Of a stretch of 64,000 nt of DNA, positions 25,259 through 41,323 are shown in pieces. Origin of the DNA: Archegozetes longisetosus (Eukaryota > Arthropoda > Arachnida > Sarcoptiformes > Trhypochthoniidae); assembly GCA_018873245.2 (NCBI GenBank), contig JAEMBT020000008.1:1240001-1304000 (forward strand), read 5' to 3'. The notes under the pieces were generated by a model. The model made no database searches. It was not told where the DNA came from and saw only the letters and a list, made by a program, of their open reading frames with translations. How positions within the stretch are numbered: the stretch's first letter is position 1; the number at the start of each line of letters is the position of its first letter. A program made the translations under genes and the position numbers.

Positions 25259-25959
25259 GTTTGCACCAATTTTTGTTGTCTGACTCTCATCAAATGCATT
25301 GTCTTTTATATAACTTTATGTTTTTCTCTCCCTCTTTCTGGTTGTTGTTCTCCATCTGATTATAGGTTATATGAAATGTGAGATAACACTTATGCTCACT
25401 TCCTCTATCACTTTGTCACTTAAAATAATAGTGAACATAGCATTTGAACAGTACCTGCGTCTGAAATAATAGCCAAATTACATTCTGTATTGTAGTGGTC
25501 TTGTAGTTGAAGTGTGTTGTGTGTGGTGCTTGCCTTCCACATGTTTCTGTGCCTTATATGTTATTCTCTCTCAATACTCTTGTGATCTGTTTTCCACTTT
25601 TTTGCATCAAAAATTATGACGTGTTGACAAGTATTGCTCTATTGTTGCAAATAGTCTCTGAGGGTTGTTTGTCTGGGAAAGCCCTAAAAAATGTCAGTCC
25701 GGTTGACAACAGCTAAAGCATCTATCGGTTAACTTTATCCCAATTTCATTGAATGTATTTATTCCAATAGAAAACTGTATATATTTTTCTAGCATGCCTT
25801 CTGGCCAACTATTGAGGCTTTTGCTAATTCAGTTAGTATTACTCGTAACAAAACTATTTTCATTGATGAGTGACCTCATCAAACCAGTCCAAGTTCATTG
25901 CTTTGGTGTGTCGTCAGTCACATCACATACTTATCACAACTACTATTCATTACTCTCTT

Positions 25960-26007
<48 letters not shown>

Positions 26008-29000
26008 ATTCACTATACGCTTATAGTGATCTCTCATGAGTATAGATTTTACTTTTACTCTTATTAATGCCTCTGTTGTATCCATCATATGTTTTGATCC
26101 AATAAAAGTTGGTACAGACCAAAAATCTAATTTAAAATGTAGCGGAATTAAATACTAGTTTAAATTTATTTCCAATCAATGATCTCATTTGGAGTGTCTT
26201 GAATTTCAGTTTTTTATCGAGGCTTCTTAAACTAAGTTTATCAGAGATTTGAATTTGATTAACATGACAATAGTTGAAACGTTAGCCTTGTTTACATGAA
26301 TTACAAACACATAATGCAATGCATGTGACAGTTGTTTGGGTCTATTTTTGATGGATTTCGGTGTAGGCGTTGTGGAGATCGCCAGCGAAAAAGAGGGAGA
26401 CTTTTTTGCATTTTCGAGTTCGGGGGAAAACTTTTTATATAACCGTATATTCGATATATATGGTCGCCACGCGAACTAAGTTGAGAGGTATTTGAGGGTC
26501 AATCCTATTGTAATATTTGGACAATGGGTCAGTCGCGTGGGCTTAGACTCATGTCCTACTGATTTGTCTCAAATCAGCAGAAGTATAGCTCAAGTTTTCT
26601 GTGTTCTGTGCTGACTATGGTATGAAAGCAGCTGTTATGCATTGGTCCGGGAAAGGAAAAGGGGGTATGAGGTAATACTGTCTATGTATGCAGTCCATGA
26701 CCAAATGTAATGAGTCCCCCTTTGCCCCCTTACACCTCAGCTGTCCACAAAGCTGACCCCAGACTCTCTCACTCTTGTTTTTGTTGCTTTCACTTCAAAC
26801 TGATGGGTGGGTTCCAAGAGTTTTAGCAGAATTTGAAGTTTTCACGTGCATGTTCTAAGTCAAGTCCATACCAGAGTCCATATGCCAGTCTGGCACTAGT
26901 CATGTACAGTTAAGCCTATGTGTTTAATATGCTATATTTCATACGAAATTTCATTATTATCACATGTGGGTGTATAATAAGTTTTGACTCTTAATGCTTT
27001 TTAATAATACTGCTTCACTCACAAGGTATGTAATATTAACATTGATGTCGTGTTACATCCATTCAACACTTCTTATCTGTTTCCTGTTTATTGTGTACTA
27101 AACTTGTAATACCGATAACACACTTATCTTCTCCTCTTCTTTCAATTACGTTTTCAGCAGCAGATTTTGAAAACCTTATTTGCGAGTAATATGTAAAATA
27201 AGTTATAAATTATTAGTAACTTTGTTATAATAAACTTATTCGAGTCAACTTAGTCTCGTTTTTATAGCGTTTAACTCAATTTTATGAGTCTAATGACTTT
27301 TAGAGGCCTTATATCTCACTGAAATTTTGCCTACAATAATAAGGATCGACTTATCTTTCATTGTCTATAGTGTGAAGACCTAACAGGAAACTGCTCTAAT
27401 AAAATAAACTATGACTGGCAGTAAAATATTCAGTTGCTCGAAGACCAAACTCAGTTTGTTCTCAGAAAAACAGTTTCTCACAATTTTCTAGTCTTCAAAT
27501 ATCGGCAACATTTGCAACGTTCTCGTCATGTTTGACCCTATTTCTTGAAAATGTGTTTTTCACTTACTCTTATTAAATAGCAATTTGACTATCAGGTTTT
27601 ATGCATATTCAAGTTTGAATATTGTGATGGAAATTTGTGGTCAATTGTATCTGATTGACTATCAGTCACTGTTTGACTATTAGCACAAATCTCGTATGAC
27701 TATAATTTTCTTATACCAGTTTGATGCTAAGATTTCTATAGCCATTATGTGATTCTTGTGAAATCTAATCTTTTCAGCAATAATTTAACCGCATTTGAGA
27801 AAATCGCGATAATATTCAGCCCAATGAAAGTTATTCTAATCTTATTTTCTGCACTGATATTTGCTCTGAATATTTGCTTTAAACAGAAACTCATAATAAC
27901 TGTGATAATCATATTTGTTGAGAAGTGAATCTGAAAAACGACCCTTTGGTCTAAATGACATTGCTTTCGAGTCCGATTAAATTATAATTTGTTTTCTAAC
28001 GGCTTTTATGTCGATTTATGCATGCGTCGGCCATTTTTGGAAAGTTGAAAACCCATATATAGAAAGTGAATGCATTAAATTATATATGCGTTTAAGTATA
28101 GGTCAGAACTGGCAGCGAATCGTTTCCTTTGAATGAGAGAATATGTAAAATGAAAGTGAAATACAGTATTTTGTTTTTTCTCCCTTTTGAAAAGTGATTT
28201 CAACAAAAACATGACATAACAGTATGCAAAATGATAAATATGATGATAGGAGGATTGCGTGTAACTTTACATATGCACGCAATATAAAAATCGCACTACA
28301 ATAGCAATAGACCAAATGGAAAGTAAATTTCATTTTTACTGTTGCGATAGTTTTCTTATATTCATTCACCTTTACATAGATGGATGTATATAAAAAAGCA
28401 ATGCAATTGAGCGCAGGCAATAATCATTGTTGGAGTAACTAATATTTCATATCTATCTATATATCTATTTTACTATGTAATATTGTATATATAAAAACTA
28501 TTTCAATAGAAACCTATTTCTAAGTCCCCCCTGAACTACACGCCACAAACATTGCTACCAAAAGTATACAGTATTCCTAGTGTTCGGCATCAAAAACAAT
28601 CAAATCGATTACTCACATTATCAAAACCACTGCTTAATAGATCAATCAATAAGATATGTTAGCATAAAGCCGTATAAACAGATTGATATGTTTTCGAATT
28701 GAACTGCAAATTCAATATTCATACTCGTTAGACTATAGATTTCTATATATTCTAGTTTTTAGTATCTATTTGTGTATAATATGAATTTATTATGAGATTA
28801 TTTATAATCTAATTGAATAAAATGATATCGAAAGATAAGGAAGATTTTGATAGAGTATGCAAATGACTAGAAGTAACTAATTTATTATGCATAGCTGCGA
28901 TTGGATCTATATATACAAAACAGAACATTGAAGATGAATATTTTTCAAACTCTTAATTATAGGGGACAATGGTATTGATGCGGGCAGAAGAAGAGGCAAA

Positions 29001-32000
29001 TGCAAATGGTTTAACGTAGCTAAAGGATGGGGATTTATTACACCAATCGATGGTGGGCCGGATGTCTTTGTTCATCAAGTAAGAAATACAATTTCTTGTA
29101 TGCCTTCATATAACAAATACTGGTAGAAGTTGAAAAAACACGCGAAATACTGATAGAATGTAAGAATGAAATGAAAAAAACATGTGTTTGCTTATTGTCG
29201 TGTTGAACCGGTATTGCGATTTTTGGTATATGTCAATAGAGTATAAGACATTCGCACAGTATCTCTTCAAATGTTTAACGGGTATAATGTAGAGGCAGTG
29301 CAAACAATTGCGAACTTACAGAGATTTACAAAATGCCAATTGGGAAATGGACAAAATGAAACAGAGCCCGCATAGTAATGTTACATTTGTTATTTTGCTT
29401 TTTTAGGATTGAACCTTTACAATCACGCTCTTCTATCTCTGTGTGTCTCTGTGTGTCTATCTGTATGTTTGTGTGAGTTTGTATTGGTGTGTGTGTGTGT
29501 GTGTGTGTGTAGCCTGTAGCCTGTAGTCAATGCTAAAAATTATTTCCCAAAGGATTTTGCTTTTGCACTCGCTCTTTGAAACAAGGGATAGAGAAGTTTA
29601 AGTCTAATTTCTGATTCCTGACTAAATTTCAAAACAGTACAAAGCAAGTGTTCCGTCTTTATACATCTTCATTATTGGAAAGGGCGAATAAATTGAAAAA
29701 AATATTACTGGAGCCGAATAGCTGTTAATCTTTCGTTGGATGCGTGCGATACAATAGTCTCTATAAGTTAAAGTACTTACAAGTACCAGTCAGTAGTCAA
29801 TATAGTTTATGTTACATCCAACCAAATTCTTACACAAGTGTCTGCATAGGTAAATGAAATCAATGAAAACATTGACCCGATATGTAGTGGTCATTAACAT
29901 GGCTACAGGCCTGCTATACGACCTTGCAATGGGGTTTCTCTGTCTCGCCATCACTACTGATCTCCATTCTCTTATTTGGCACAACTGATCGATATATGAA
30001 TAACATTGTGTGCGGGGGAGAAATGAACACAACTCCTACTCTACTATAGTCTATACACTCCTAATACGAAATACCATATGAAATATCAGTGACTTATACA
30101 TTAACGAAAGCACGAGAGAGAGAGAGAGATATAGACTGAGAATGCATTGATCAGAAAGCTTTTTCTCGAATAGTCTGATCTCCGAAAACCACTTCCATTA
30201 TTATATTATACGATTTGTAGTGAATTTTTAAAAACTGATTCTTTGAACAAAGTTTTCATGCATTAACTATAAATGGGTTTCTGGTCAGTAAATAAAGAGA
30301 CGATAGATCACATACATCATAGCAATGGATTGAAAAGCAAGTAGTTGTGCACCAGTTTGTGTGTGTTGTGATCCGTTCGTGCAATGATTAAATTTTAATA
30401 GATTCTGCAACTAATACAAAACGTATAACTTTCACCAAACATGCCTTCCAATAGAGAGGCGTTTTTACTTGATTGTCATATATAGTACTCAAACATTCGC
30501 ATCACTTTTTCTTATTTATTGATATAGAATAAAATTTCAGTCACTTCAACAACGGAACTGATATTTCTGTTCTATTTCTATTTTTGCGACCAATAATTAC
30601 TTTGCAGGTACAATAAAAGATTTTAGTTTTTAGCGTTGAGCTAGATAGTGTTGAGCTAGCTAGTGCTGAGCTAGCTTTATGTGCAGCTAGTGCTTGTTAA
30701 AAGAGAGAAAAATGAAGAGAAAAGTTAACGAATTTCAAGCCAATTTTCTTCTGTTTTCCACTTTTCTAAGTTAGTTTCTAAAGTGCTTCCAATGTTAGTG
30801 AAGATCAATTCTAGTTTTTCAAGCTTACAGTTATACCAACTTTAGCTCAAACTCCATATCATATATAAGTAACGGAAAATCGAAACCAGATTCAGGGGCG
30901 TATCCATCAAATTATACATAAATTGATTCGTAGACGTGATCTCGCACTTGAAAAATAACATCTCATTTATGATACTTTTTTAATGATAATCCCAAAACTC
31001 TAAATAAGTGTTGAGGCCAAATACTCGGTCCTATTTTTCAAAATGATTTCAACAGTCAATATGTTCGCTACGCCTCTAAATGGAAATGAAAACTATATAA
31101 GATTTTGAAGAAAACTTTTTTTGGTTTCTTATGGTATTGCTGTGAATAGTGACAGATGAGACAATCGGTGGTATTTCTCGTTCAATATTTCTAAAATGTA
31201 TTCGTTACCCAAGAGTATATTGAACGGAATGGCAATTTTTATTAAAGTCTAGGGCAATATTTATGATGATATTAAAAGTAAAACATATATTAGGTTTAGT
31301 AAAGGAAAAGAAGAAAACTCATTGTTGTTTTGTAGCCATATATATACTCATGCAATATATATTTGACTCAAACTATAATGAAACTGAGCAGAAGAGATAC
31401 AGTTATGCTTTATAGCCTTCAACATATTATACTCAATTGCTATTAGCTTAATATATCTTAATGAGATATTTTCAGTTTTACTCAAACTATTTTTTACGTT
31501 TCTTCGGTTCTGATTTTTCCAAACCAGTTAACAATCTTCTTATTTCATTTTGTTAAAGCCTAAATTTATCGATTCAGTTTGACTTCACTATTATCCATGC
31601 TTATTTGACATGCTTGGTCCACAGTTTTATATAGTATTCAGAATAGATATTCAGGTATTTCTGTTAGGATTTTTGTAAAGAAATTCAAACTGAACTGAAA
31701 AGAGCTTTTACTATGCAATTTTAGACAACGACTTGCTATAATAAGTAAACAATGTTAGCTTCATTAAGGCAAACGAATAGATACTCAAATAAGTGCTACT
31801 CTAAAGCGATGAAATATTGTAATAAATATGGCGCAGCTATTTCTTACTTGGAAAAAGGTCTATCTGATTTTGGATATAATTTCGTCATGTCAACAGTGAC
31901 ACAAAATTAGTAGACATGCCACAAGACAGCCATACGCTTTATTTTTATTTTAAAGTGCACTATTAGGTTTGGCTCACTTCTGCCATTTGCCAGTCATTTA

Positions 32001-35000
32001 GATTTGGATCTCGTAATCATTTTCTATGATAAAATATTCAAATGGCATATTATACTGATTGCCAAAATGCCAAAAAGACTAGTGATTTTGCAGACTGTTT
32101 ATGTGCGACCGCATGTTTTGGGCGTCAAAAAATGATAGGAGCGCTCACTTTTCAGGCATTTTTCATCATTTTCATCCTGAACGGCACATGTCCTCTAAAT
32201 ATCTTGCATTTGTGAAGAAATTTGATCACATGCTCGTACTTTTTTCTAAGACTTGGGGCATTTCATATCCTAGAAAACGATTTAAAACATTGAATATGTT
32301 GTGATTGTGCTGAGTTTAGTTTAGAAACTGTTGAAATTGATCATCTTTTCTGGAGATAAATATTTGCTATTTTTGTTTGAAAAAGCAATTTCTTTTTCAG
32401 TCATAATAGATTTATTTACTTGACTTCAAATTTATTCGAGTCAATGTAGATTAAAGTGCACTTAAAATACTTGTAATTTGCAATAAATCACACATAATAG
32501 AAATACTTCAACTATTTTCGATGCATTATTCAAACAGTTCTCTCTTTACAACTTTTTGCTCTTTACTTAAATATAATGTTGAGATGAGGCAAATTTAATG
32601 AAAACAGTTTAGAGCCAATAACTGCAAACCCTTCATGTCTAAGTGAATCCTTTAGGTAGTAGATAATATTAAGAAAAAGCTTTCAATAGTTTCAGATTCA
32701 ATTTATATTTGGTTATGTCGATCATTTATCGATACGAAGTTATAGCTTTGACATACTGTTTACTGATTTCAAAATTCAAATCAAATGCTGTTTAGATCAA
32801 TCAAATGAAACATGAAAAGTTGTAAAACCTAGTCGATGATTCCAATATTTTCAATCATTTAAATGGATGAAACCGAGTCACAGAAGTCGAAATGTTATAT
32901 ATTGGCTGAAAGGAAAATTTATTCTCGTTCGAAAGTATAACATAAACTTAGAAAAACTTTTTGATTGATGTGCGCATTAAAAGCAATTTAAAATTGTGTT
33001 CGCTGTCAGAATCTGAAAGCATATGCAAATCCAGTACAAGAAAGACTCATTTCGGATGTATTTGCTTTGAAAAAGTACTTCTTTGTGCTGGAGTCTGATT
33101 TTGAATCCTAAAAATAAATTAAGAATTATAAAAGTTTTGGTGTGTTTTAGTGTCAGAGCAAAAGACTCGTCAATCATTTCTAGTGGTGGATATCTGTTTC
33201 AACTTATGTTGAGAAGACTTAAAATTGAAAGTAAGCTGAAGCAAAAGTAGATTTTGATGAATAGATTTAAATAAGAAGATATTTAAATAAACTTAATAAG
33301 AATAGTGTAAGTAAGAAGCCGACAATATATCATTGATATAGGAATATATTGAAAAGCGGCATAAAGTGACTGAAACATTAACAGTATTGTTGTGAGTTCT
33401 AACTACGAAAATGTTATTCTCCTTCAGTAAAAGCTGAATATTTACTATAAGGACATATTAAAGGAAATGATAATCAATCAAAACAGTCTTAAACCATATA
33501 ACGCATGAAAAGCAGAGACAATATGAATAACTTATCTTTGAAAACGTTAGGCTTAGTTTGTAAAATAACTAAGTTTACAGTGTAGTTGCAACTTATCAAA
33601 AGCATTTCTTCTGCCCTCAGTAAACAGAAAGTTGATTAAAAAACGTTTTCAATGCATTTTAAGTATAGTACAATCAGTAGTATATACACTTAGTGCATAT
33701 ATGATGGATGCGAGCCAATGTTTTCATATTTTACGCCTTATTTCAAGTGCTTTAAGTCTAACATATATCATAATAGCTGTTCTGAATTAGACTCGAGAAT
33801 CAATTTGGCATATTATTCATGAATGCAAATAAGTGGTTCTATTTGTTAAAAGACAAACAAATATGAATATATCTGTATATGTTTGAGTCGATATATGATG
33901 TGGGCAAGTAAGGAAAAAATGATCGGTATGTCTCTTATGAGAAGGAGATTAGTTAGAATGTATGAACACCTGATCCAAATGAGCGATTGTCTAGGAGTGA
34001 AAATATTGAAAATAAATAGCAGTTAGTGATAGTTTTGGGCTATTGTCTTGAGGCATTGATCGCTTAGAGGCATATGACTATGTTGGTAGTGGCAAATTGA
34101 AACGTAATGATTTTGGTGTAGCGCTGTCTCGCTGTCCAGCTGCCCATTGCCGTCAATAGCAATGCCTTCTTTAGCCGCCAATTTGATTGACAGCTCAATT
34201 ATTTGTGTGCTTACAATAGATGCTATTAAGACTAAAGAGTACTGCATCGTTGATCTCATTGATTCCTTTGCTTCTCGAGCTTTAGCTATGCTAACATCAA
34301 ACTCAATTCCCATTCAGAATAAGAGTTTGCAGTTTGGCATAAATTGAAAAGGACTTCACTTTCTTTCAAATTAATCCTTTCAAATGAAATTTTCTCTCTC
34401 TCTCTCTCTCTTATTGGAAGTATATTTTGATTCTATATTGGAAACAGCTCTTAGCAAAATGCGTTTAGTGTTGATTTTTGACTTTTATCTGTTTTATTTG
34501 TGACATTGGTTCTATAACATGTTAGTTAAGAATGTTATGAAAAGTGGAATGCATGGCCTGAAAAGTTGAATGTTTTATGCTCAAACAAAATGCATTACTA
34601 AGAAGTCAAGTTAAATGCATTGTTTTGGGAATTCAATTTTAGCTGCAGTAATACCAAGTGATGCAGAAGCTAGAGTTTTAACAATCTTGATAAGAACAAC
34701 AGCAATTTTTCAGCTTGAAGAAGTTTTCTCTTTGGCTCCTTTTTTATATATACCCACGAGAAGAGAGGAGTGTTTGAGCTTTAGATGTGCACAAGTCTTA
34801 TATAGTTGCGATTTAGCATCTAAGCAAAATCAAGCCATGCGTGTATTTTGGTTCACAACAATATCTTACAGTTTTATACCAGTCTCAGATGGTTTGCCTG
34901 ACAACAGCTAAAGACTTGTGTTCTTACAGATCTTTCGTCTACCAGTATCACAATCACTACTATATCCATAGACCCGAAATCGTTTGTTTCTTATCCAACA

Positions 35001-37774
35001 CAGTGGCAAAACTTCTCCGACTCGTTGAAGCAGAGCTCTGATAAAAACGGGTCCAAGCAATGTTAGGGTTTCGGCCTCTGTTTATCATTCGCTGGTAGTT
35101 GTTATAGTTGTTAGTCTGAGGCTGTGATATGGTTACTTTGACTGTGAAATACTTGACGCTTTCTCGACCCTTTCCAAATGTGTGCTAACACCATTAGTTC
35201 TTTCCAAACGTGATGGTCAAATGCTTTCTAAATTAATAGTTGTACAGTTTTGTATAGTTTACGTTTATGTTGCCTTCAATCTTGAATTTCCTGATAAAAA
35301 CTTTCATTTTTTAGATACGAGTCCACAAAAACTTATGACCATATAATATAAGTTTGCCTGCAGTGAGTCTGATAAAAAATTTCACTTTCCTCTTAGAATT
35401 GCTGCAATATATCCTAAAGGCGTTATTTTCTCCATTTATCAGACTTTAGCGTTTATGACACGAGCTATACTTTAGTTTTTTAAGGAGATAGAAAAATATT
35501 GAGCGTTTTTTCATTTTCAGAATAAGACCAGGTTCTCCACTACAGCCATACCAATAAATAAGTTTACAGTGAAGTGTTATTACGGTTGCGTTCAAAAGGG
35601 TTCAATTAAATACACCTGCTTTTTAACCGTTGTTTTCATTTCAGTCTAATCGATACTTTAATGATTTTCTTCTGTTAAGTGCATATAAAAAGCGAGACTA
35701 AGAAAAAAGGTCAACAGAAATTCATTTTGGCGACACTTAACTATTGTAACAGAAGAAGGACTTGCTTTTCCTGATATTTTAGTTGATTCGCTTTACTTTT
35801 GAACTATTTTTACCAGTAATCAGAAGTATTAGTAATAAAGCAATAGAGTAATGCACCCCTAACTGGACAGTATAAAGACAGTATAAAATGTCAATTGACT
35901 CAACGCCAGTCGATTCGCAATTACTCTATTGTACAGAAACTTCAAAAATAATCTTTAACTCCAACGCAATTGTGCTCTTTTCAAATTAGACGATTAATCG
36001 TAGCCGAAACTGAAGACTGGATGCGAGATCAATATTAGTTGGTGTATCTATATATATATGGTTAACTAAGAAATTTCTACCTTGAGTTTGGTTTTTTCTA
36101 GAACGTCTGTACAGTGAGGTTATTACTAAGAAATGCAATTGCATGCTATCATTTTTTATGATGGCTGCAAACTGAAAACTGGCTATCTCGCAATTTGAGT
36201 CAATGTTCGCATGTGATGCCTTCGCATGATGTGCTGTTTAAGACAGATAGAGAAGAAAAAGATGAATTGAATTCCAATATAAATCCATTCCCTGTGTGAC
36301 CCTCTATTTCCAAAAGCTATTTTCAAGTAGAAAAGCAAAGCACTCCACCGACCATTTTATATTATACATTCTTTTCTTTTGCTACTTTTCGATCCATTTT
36401 GATTTTTTGGAGTGCAATCCAGAGCGAAAAACGATGGATTGGCTAAAATAGAAAAACGCCAGCGATACTAAACTTTTAGCAGTGGAACTTATTTTTGCCT
36501 CTTTCTCTCTCCCTGTTTCGCGATCGATAAGTCTAAAATGTATGAAATCAAAGCTACAACTTTTTTCTGTCTATTGAAGGGCGTGCGCACGGTTTTATAA
36601 AATTTCTCCTCCTCTTAATATTTTTTTATACTATTTTAAATCCGCAATTTTATAGTACCTCAACTGAGTATTGGGATTGGTTGGCACCGAATCCAAGCAC
36701 AGATATAGTTCAGCACTATATCAGCATAAAAAATACACAATAACAGGATTTTGATATTAAACGCACTTATTTTGCAATAATGAGAGCGAAAAATATAGTG
36801 AGAGCTGAATGTACGACATAATTATATTAGTAGATGATGATCAAGTTAATGGTTATCTTCTTGCTTATCAATGGTGGGATTGTGTAATATAACATTACAA
36901 GGCATTGAATAAAATATATGACAGTGTTATGCAATCTCGTATATGCCTGTCTGAGTTTGATGTGGCTCATATCGGAAACTAGTTGTTTTCTGCCACATCC
37001 AAATTCACGAATCCTTGTGGCGCGCGACCCAAGTAAATACACTTGCCTTTCAAGAGAGAGTAATTGTTATTTATTGCCTGCTTATGATCTGCCTCAATGA
37101 GTAGAGAGGACGGCCTTTTACAGTCGTATAAAGTCTTTTGTGTGATGTCTGTCTTCTTAATGTTCCTCCTTTTTTAGACCAAATGTGAAATGATATGAGA
37201 TTAGATGCTATCTGACTTATGGCTTGCGATAAGGAAACGGTTTTTGGGCTATTTCTCAGCTATAAACTCAATTCACTTAAAATGGTCAATGCCTCTAATA
37301 ATGGCAATACTTGCCCCCGACAAGTCGCACTTTCCTTCTGTACTCTCAGCTAACTATTGCACAAAATCTAGTTTTCCAATGGCTTTAAGTCTCATAATCT
37401 AAACTGACCATTAGAATGGTACAGTATACAATTTTATTATTATATTGTCGTGAGTTATGAGTTTTTCTTCAAACATTAACTTAACTCTTAGTTTGAAAGG
37501 CTTTGGTTGGACTAAATTGCATTTTGTTCGAGAACCTATCAAATTAAAACAATTTGAGCGCAAAAGTCTCCCAAAACAGACTCGCAGTACTTGACTAGTC
37601 AATTAAATACAAACTAACGCCACATACTATTAACCAGCATTAACTTTTAACAAAGTCTTTACTTTTGCGAATACCAGTCAACCAAATGAAGAATAAGACC
37701 TTTCCTTGTGTTAGTTCTAGTGATGCATTCGCAGCACGTTATAAAAGAATATTTTAGATCAAACACACGATGAG

Positions 37775-37805
<31 letters not shown>

Positions 37806-40800
37806 AGAGGATGTGAACGCCTCTGAGTTTTTAACCACCAATTTTCAAGTATCTCTCTTTTTCAGTCAGTAATTCACCGCAACATAAGTAAAAAGAAGAA
37901 AGTATTTCATTCATCGGTAACAATCATATAAAGTAATGATACACTGCCTTAAAGTCAGGAAGTGCTTCTTCATTTCATTCTGTTTTGGCTCTTGACTTAT
38001 GCTTCAGATGAATAGAAGAAGCGCGTGCACGACACGTGTCTTTAGCAACTTCTTGGGATCACTTTGAAAGCGTTTCCTCCCTTCTGTTTATGCTGTTATC
38101 TTCTCTTTTTCGGAGTCTTATGAAAGGCCCGCTCTTCAGATTTATGACCATTTAAGATATTCTATACAATAACTGAAAGATGGTTTTAGAGCCCCCTTAA
38201 AAAAGTTAAATTTCCTTAAAGTTGTATGCGGTCTGAAAGAGAATGTTCAGTCGAATCGAGATGATTATAATATGCAGTATAGCCTTAGGCACAAAATTGT
38301 AAACACAAGTTTTCTTTTATGTTGCCTCTTCAAAGGTTCATGTCATGTTCGATTATACGCTAATGTGCATACAAGTTATATCTGTATCATTTAGTGATGG
38401 TATGCTTCACATTATGTCATCTTCTTCGATGCAACAACACTAGTGATCATATAATGATTAATTGACTTTTTGCTGGAGACCTGCTATCAATAGCACTTAT
38501 GTGTTGTGAGTGTCGCTACTATTCTGACTTAAAGGTCTGCTATCGAGATAAAAACAAAAAGCCACAAAATGTCAATTAGTATGATTAGTGATTCGGTTGT
38601 AATCGCAATATACTATTGTATACAATAAGATTTATTACGACTGTTTGCTCAGTCCAATAGTACAGCTGGAGTTTTGCTGCAGTTTTTTAATGGCAAATTC
38701 GATGAGCAGTCTCTTATTTATGCAAAAACGCTGGCCCTGTGTTTGTTAATAAAAAAAGGTAATAAAAATTTTTTACAGCCATCAAACTCATTTAGTAATG
38801 CAAACGCACACACTCTCTCTCCTAAGTTTTATTGCCCTATCGCCACAATATCGAAATTGTTACGATTTTATTTATTGTAATAAATTCTTGCAGATAAAAT
38901 TATATTAAATTACATACAAATTGCGCTATAAAGCCTAGCAGAAACCTTTCATTTCAGATCAGCATAATTAGGATCGAAAAAGACTTGACTAATTCGATGT
39001 GACTTTTAGAAAGGTTTGAAAAATAGATTTTGATGTAATAAATGCATAGGATTTGTGCATTTGAGTGCTGACGAACAGTCTTTATTAAAATACTATTATT
39101 TGAACAATGAATTAATTGTGAGTACAGTTATTGCGAATGAGCTTCACGTATGTTTCTTTGTTGTATGTCATTATTTTTTGGGTAAATATAATAAATTAAG
39201 AGACAAAAAATGACTCTTAACAGCACTAATGATTTTTTCTGAATCACAATTATATTTATATACCTCTGGCTAAACAAAAATATGCACATTATCTTTGCAT
39301 CTGCTTTTCGAATGATGAATTTGAAGTGTTTTCACCAATGAAGGCATAGTTGTAGGCCAAAAGAGGCATAGAAGAGAACTAGAAACTAAAAGATTGACTG
39401 GTTTAGTTGTTCAGTTGTTTTAGAAACCATTCAAATTTTGTGCATGCATTTTGTCATATAGTTGAAAGTGTGCTTTCACTTATTCTCTATTAAAACGCTA
39501 CTGTTTTTTGCTAACAGGCCATTCTTAAGAAAGAAGTTGATTGAGAAATGCATATTTCGCTACTCATGGCATTCCTCTTAGAGTCACAAATATTTCTTTT
39601 GACACTGACATAAGAGACAGAGGATGGGATGTAGTCGAGTGTGTGCTCCTGTTCGGGGCATAACTCATAATATTGTCCAAACTCGTGAGAGTAAATGAAA
39701 GTTAACTTCACCTAACTGTCATTTAGAGCTTATAATTGAACTTATATGATATTCTTTTTTAAGACTCAGTCTCTATGTCTCAGTCTAAAAGTCTGATTGT
39801 TTATGGTAGTCTTGAGAGTCAGACATGTTCTCAGTCTTAATTAGATGCGAAAAGATTATTGGACTGAAATATGACTCCAATGTCACATTTGATGACAAGA
39901 TATGCCTCAGACTGGTATTTGGCGGACATGATCAAAGATTTGGTTTATTCTTAAATAGTCAGCTGAGAAACGGTTAGCTATTGTTAGCAAGAGTTAGTCT
40001 TTTGTCTAATGACATAAGGAATGCTTTAGTCTATTGTGGTTTTTCTCGTACACAACAAGTGTTGGGCAATACATGTAAGTTAGTTGTTGTGCAGAAGGCA
40101 TTTAAGTGACCACTAGGTTTTTTCCTTTTTTGGCTTTGGGTGAGCATTAAAAGCACTCAATCTCATTCAACAAATTACTTAGTTCACTGCCTGCTTAACA
40201 CAACATTAGTCAATACATTCAATGGTTAAGGCTGCAATTGTTTCCACTTTTTTACTCTACTTTTACTGTTTTTCCTTTATTTTTCTCTCTCTATCGGCTC
40301 TACTCTATGCTTAGCGAATGTCTAGTTAACAATGATATTGAAGGAAAGGCTGCCAATAGAGAAAACAATAATTGCATTTAATGCTAGAAAAAAACTTCAC
40401 TGCATCACATGTTTTTGAAAGTTTGTAGTCAGTTTGAGCCCACCTATTGTGATGTGCCTTATAAGTAGCTGTTACTCTTACCAAATGATAGGTTAGATTT
40501 GTCGGCGATTTGTCAAAGCTGTCCCTTTTTAACTTTTCCACTATTTGCCGCAGTATTACTATCAATGTTGGTCCACTTTTACGCATCATTCCCTTCACTG
40601 TGTGCTCGCTATACGTCAGGCTTGCATTCAAGTATTTTTTACAAAGTCTTAACTTAGTTGAAGCTGTCATGTTTCTTCACACTGACTTCTCTCACTAGAG
40701 AGAAAAAGAGGGGAAGAGAAGGTTAGAAAATGCGCTGTCAAACAGATAGGGGATGGAAACTACAGAAGTATAAAAAGAATCCAAATCCAACAACACACAC

Positions 40801-41282
40801 ATATATATAATATATATAAAGAAAAAAGTTTAGCTAACAAAAGCACTTACTTTGCACAACTGTTATATCGCATTGCACTGGGCTTTTGTGTGACAAAATC
40901 CTAAAATGTCTTCGCAAGTTTTTCTAAAGACTTCATTTAGATTATAGCATTTTTCGGCGCTCATCTCATTCAATGTGATTGTTTGTTCGCAAAGTTGGTC
41001 CCTTTACTCATCGGTTTTTAGCTTTTGCTATAAAAAAAATCTAACTAAAGACAGAGACATAAAGACAGGAAAAAAGCAAACTTTCTTTTTTTTCTTAAGT
41101 CACTCACAAGGGCTTAACTTATTGAGAAATTGTGTAAGAAGTTTATTGAGAAAATGAATTTTTCTGTCAATTGGTCGCATCACAGAGCAGACCAATAGTT
41201 AGAGTTGAAAAGAAAAGACTTTATCGCCTCCAGTTTTGCGAGTTTGTGTTGGAGTCCAATTTTCTATTCTTTCTAAAAATAC

Positions 41283-41323
<41 letters not shown>

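Noticed and set aside
35888..35992. 34-codon frame after two TATAAA-like words
   Set aside because: It is too short, ends without a donor site and has no recognisable product. TATAAA words are common in this AT-rich DNA.
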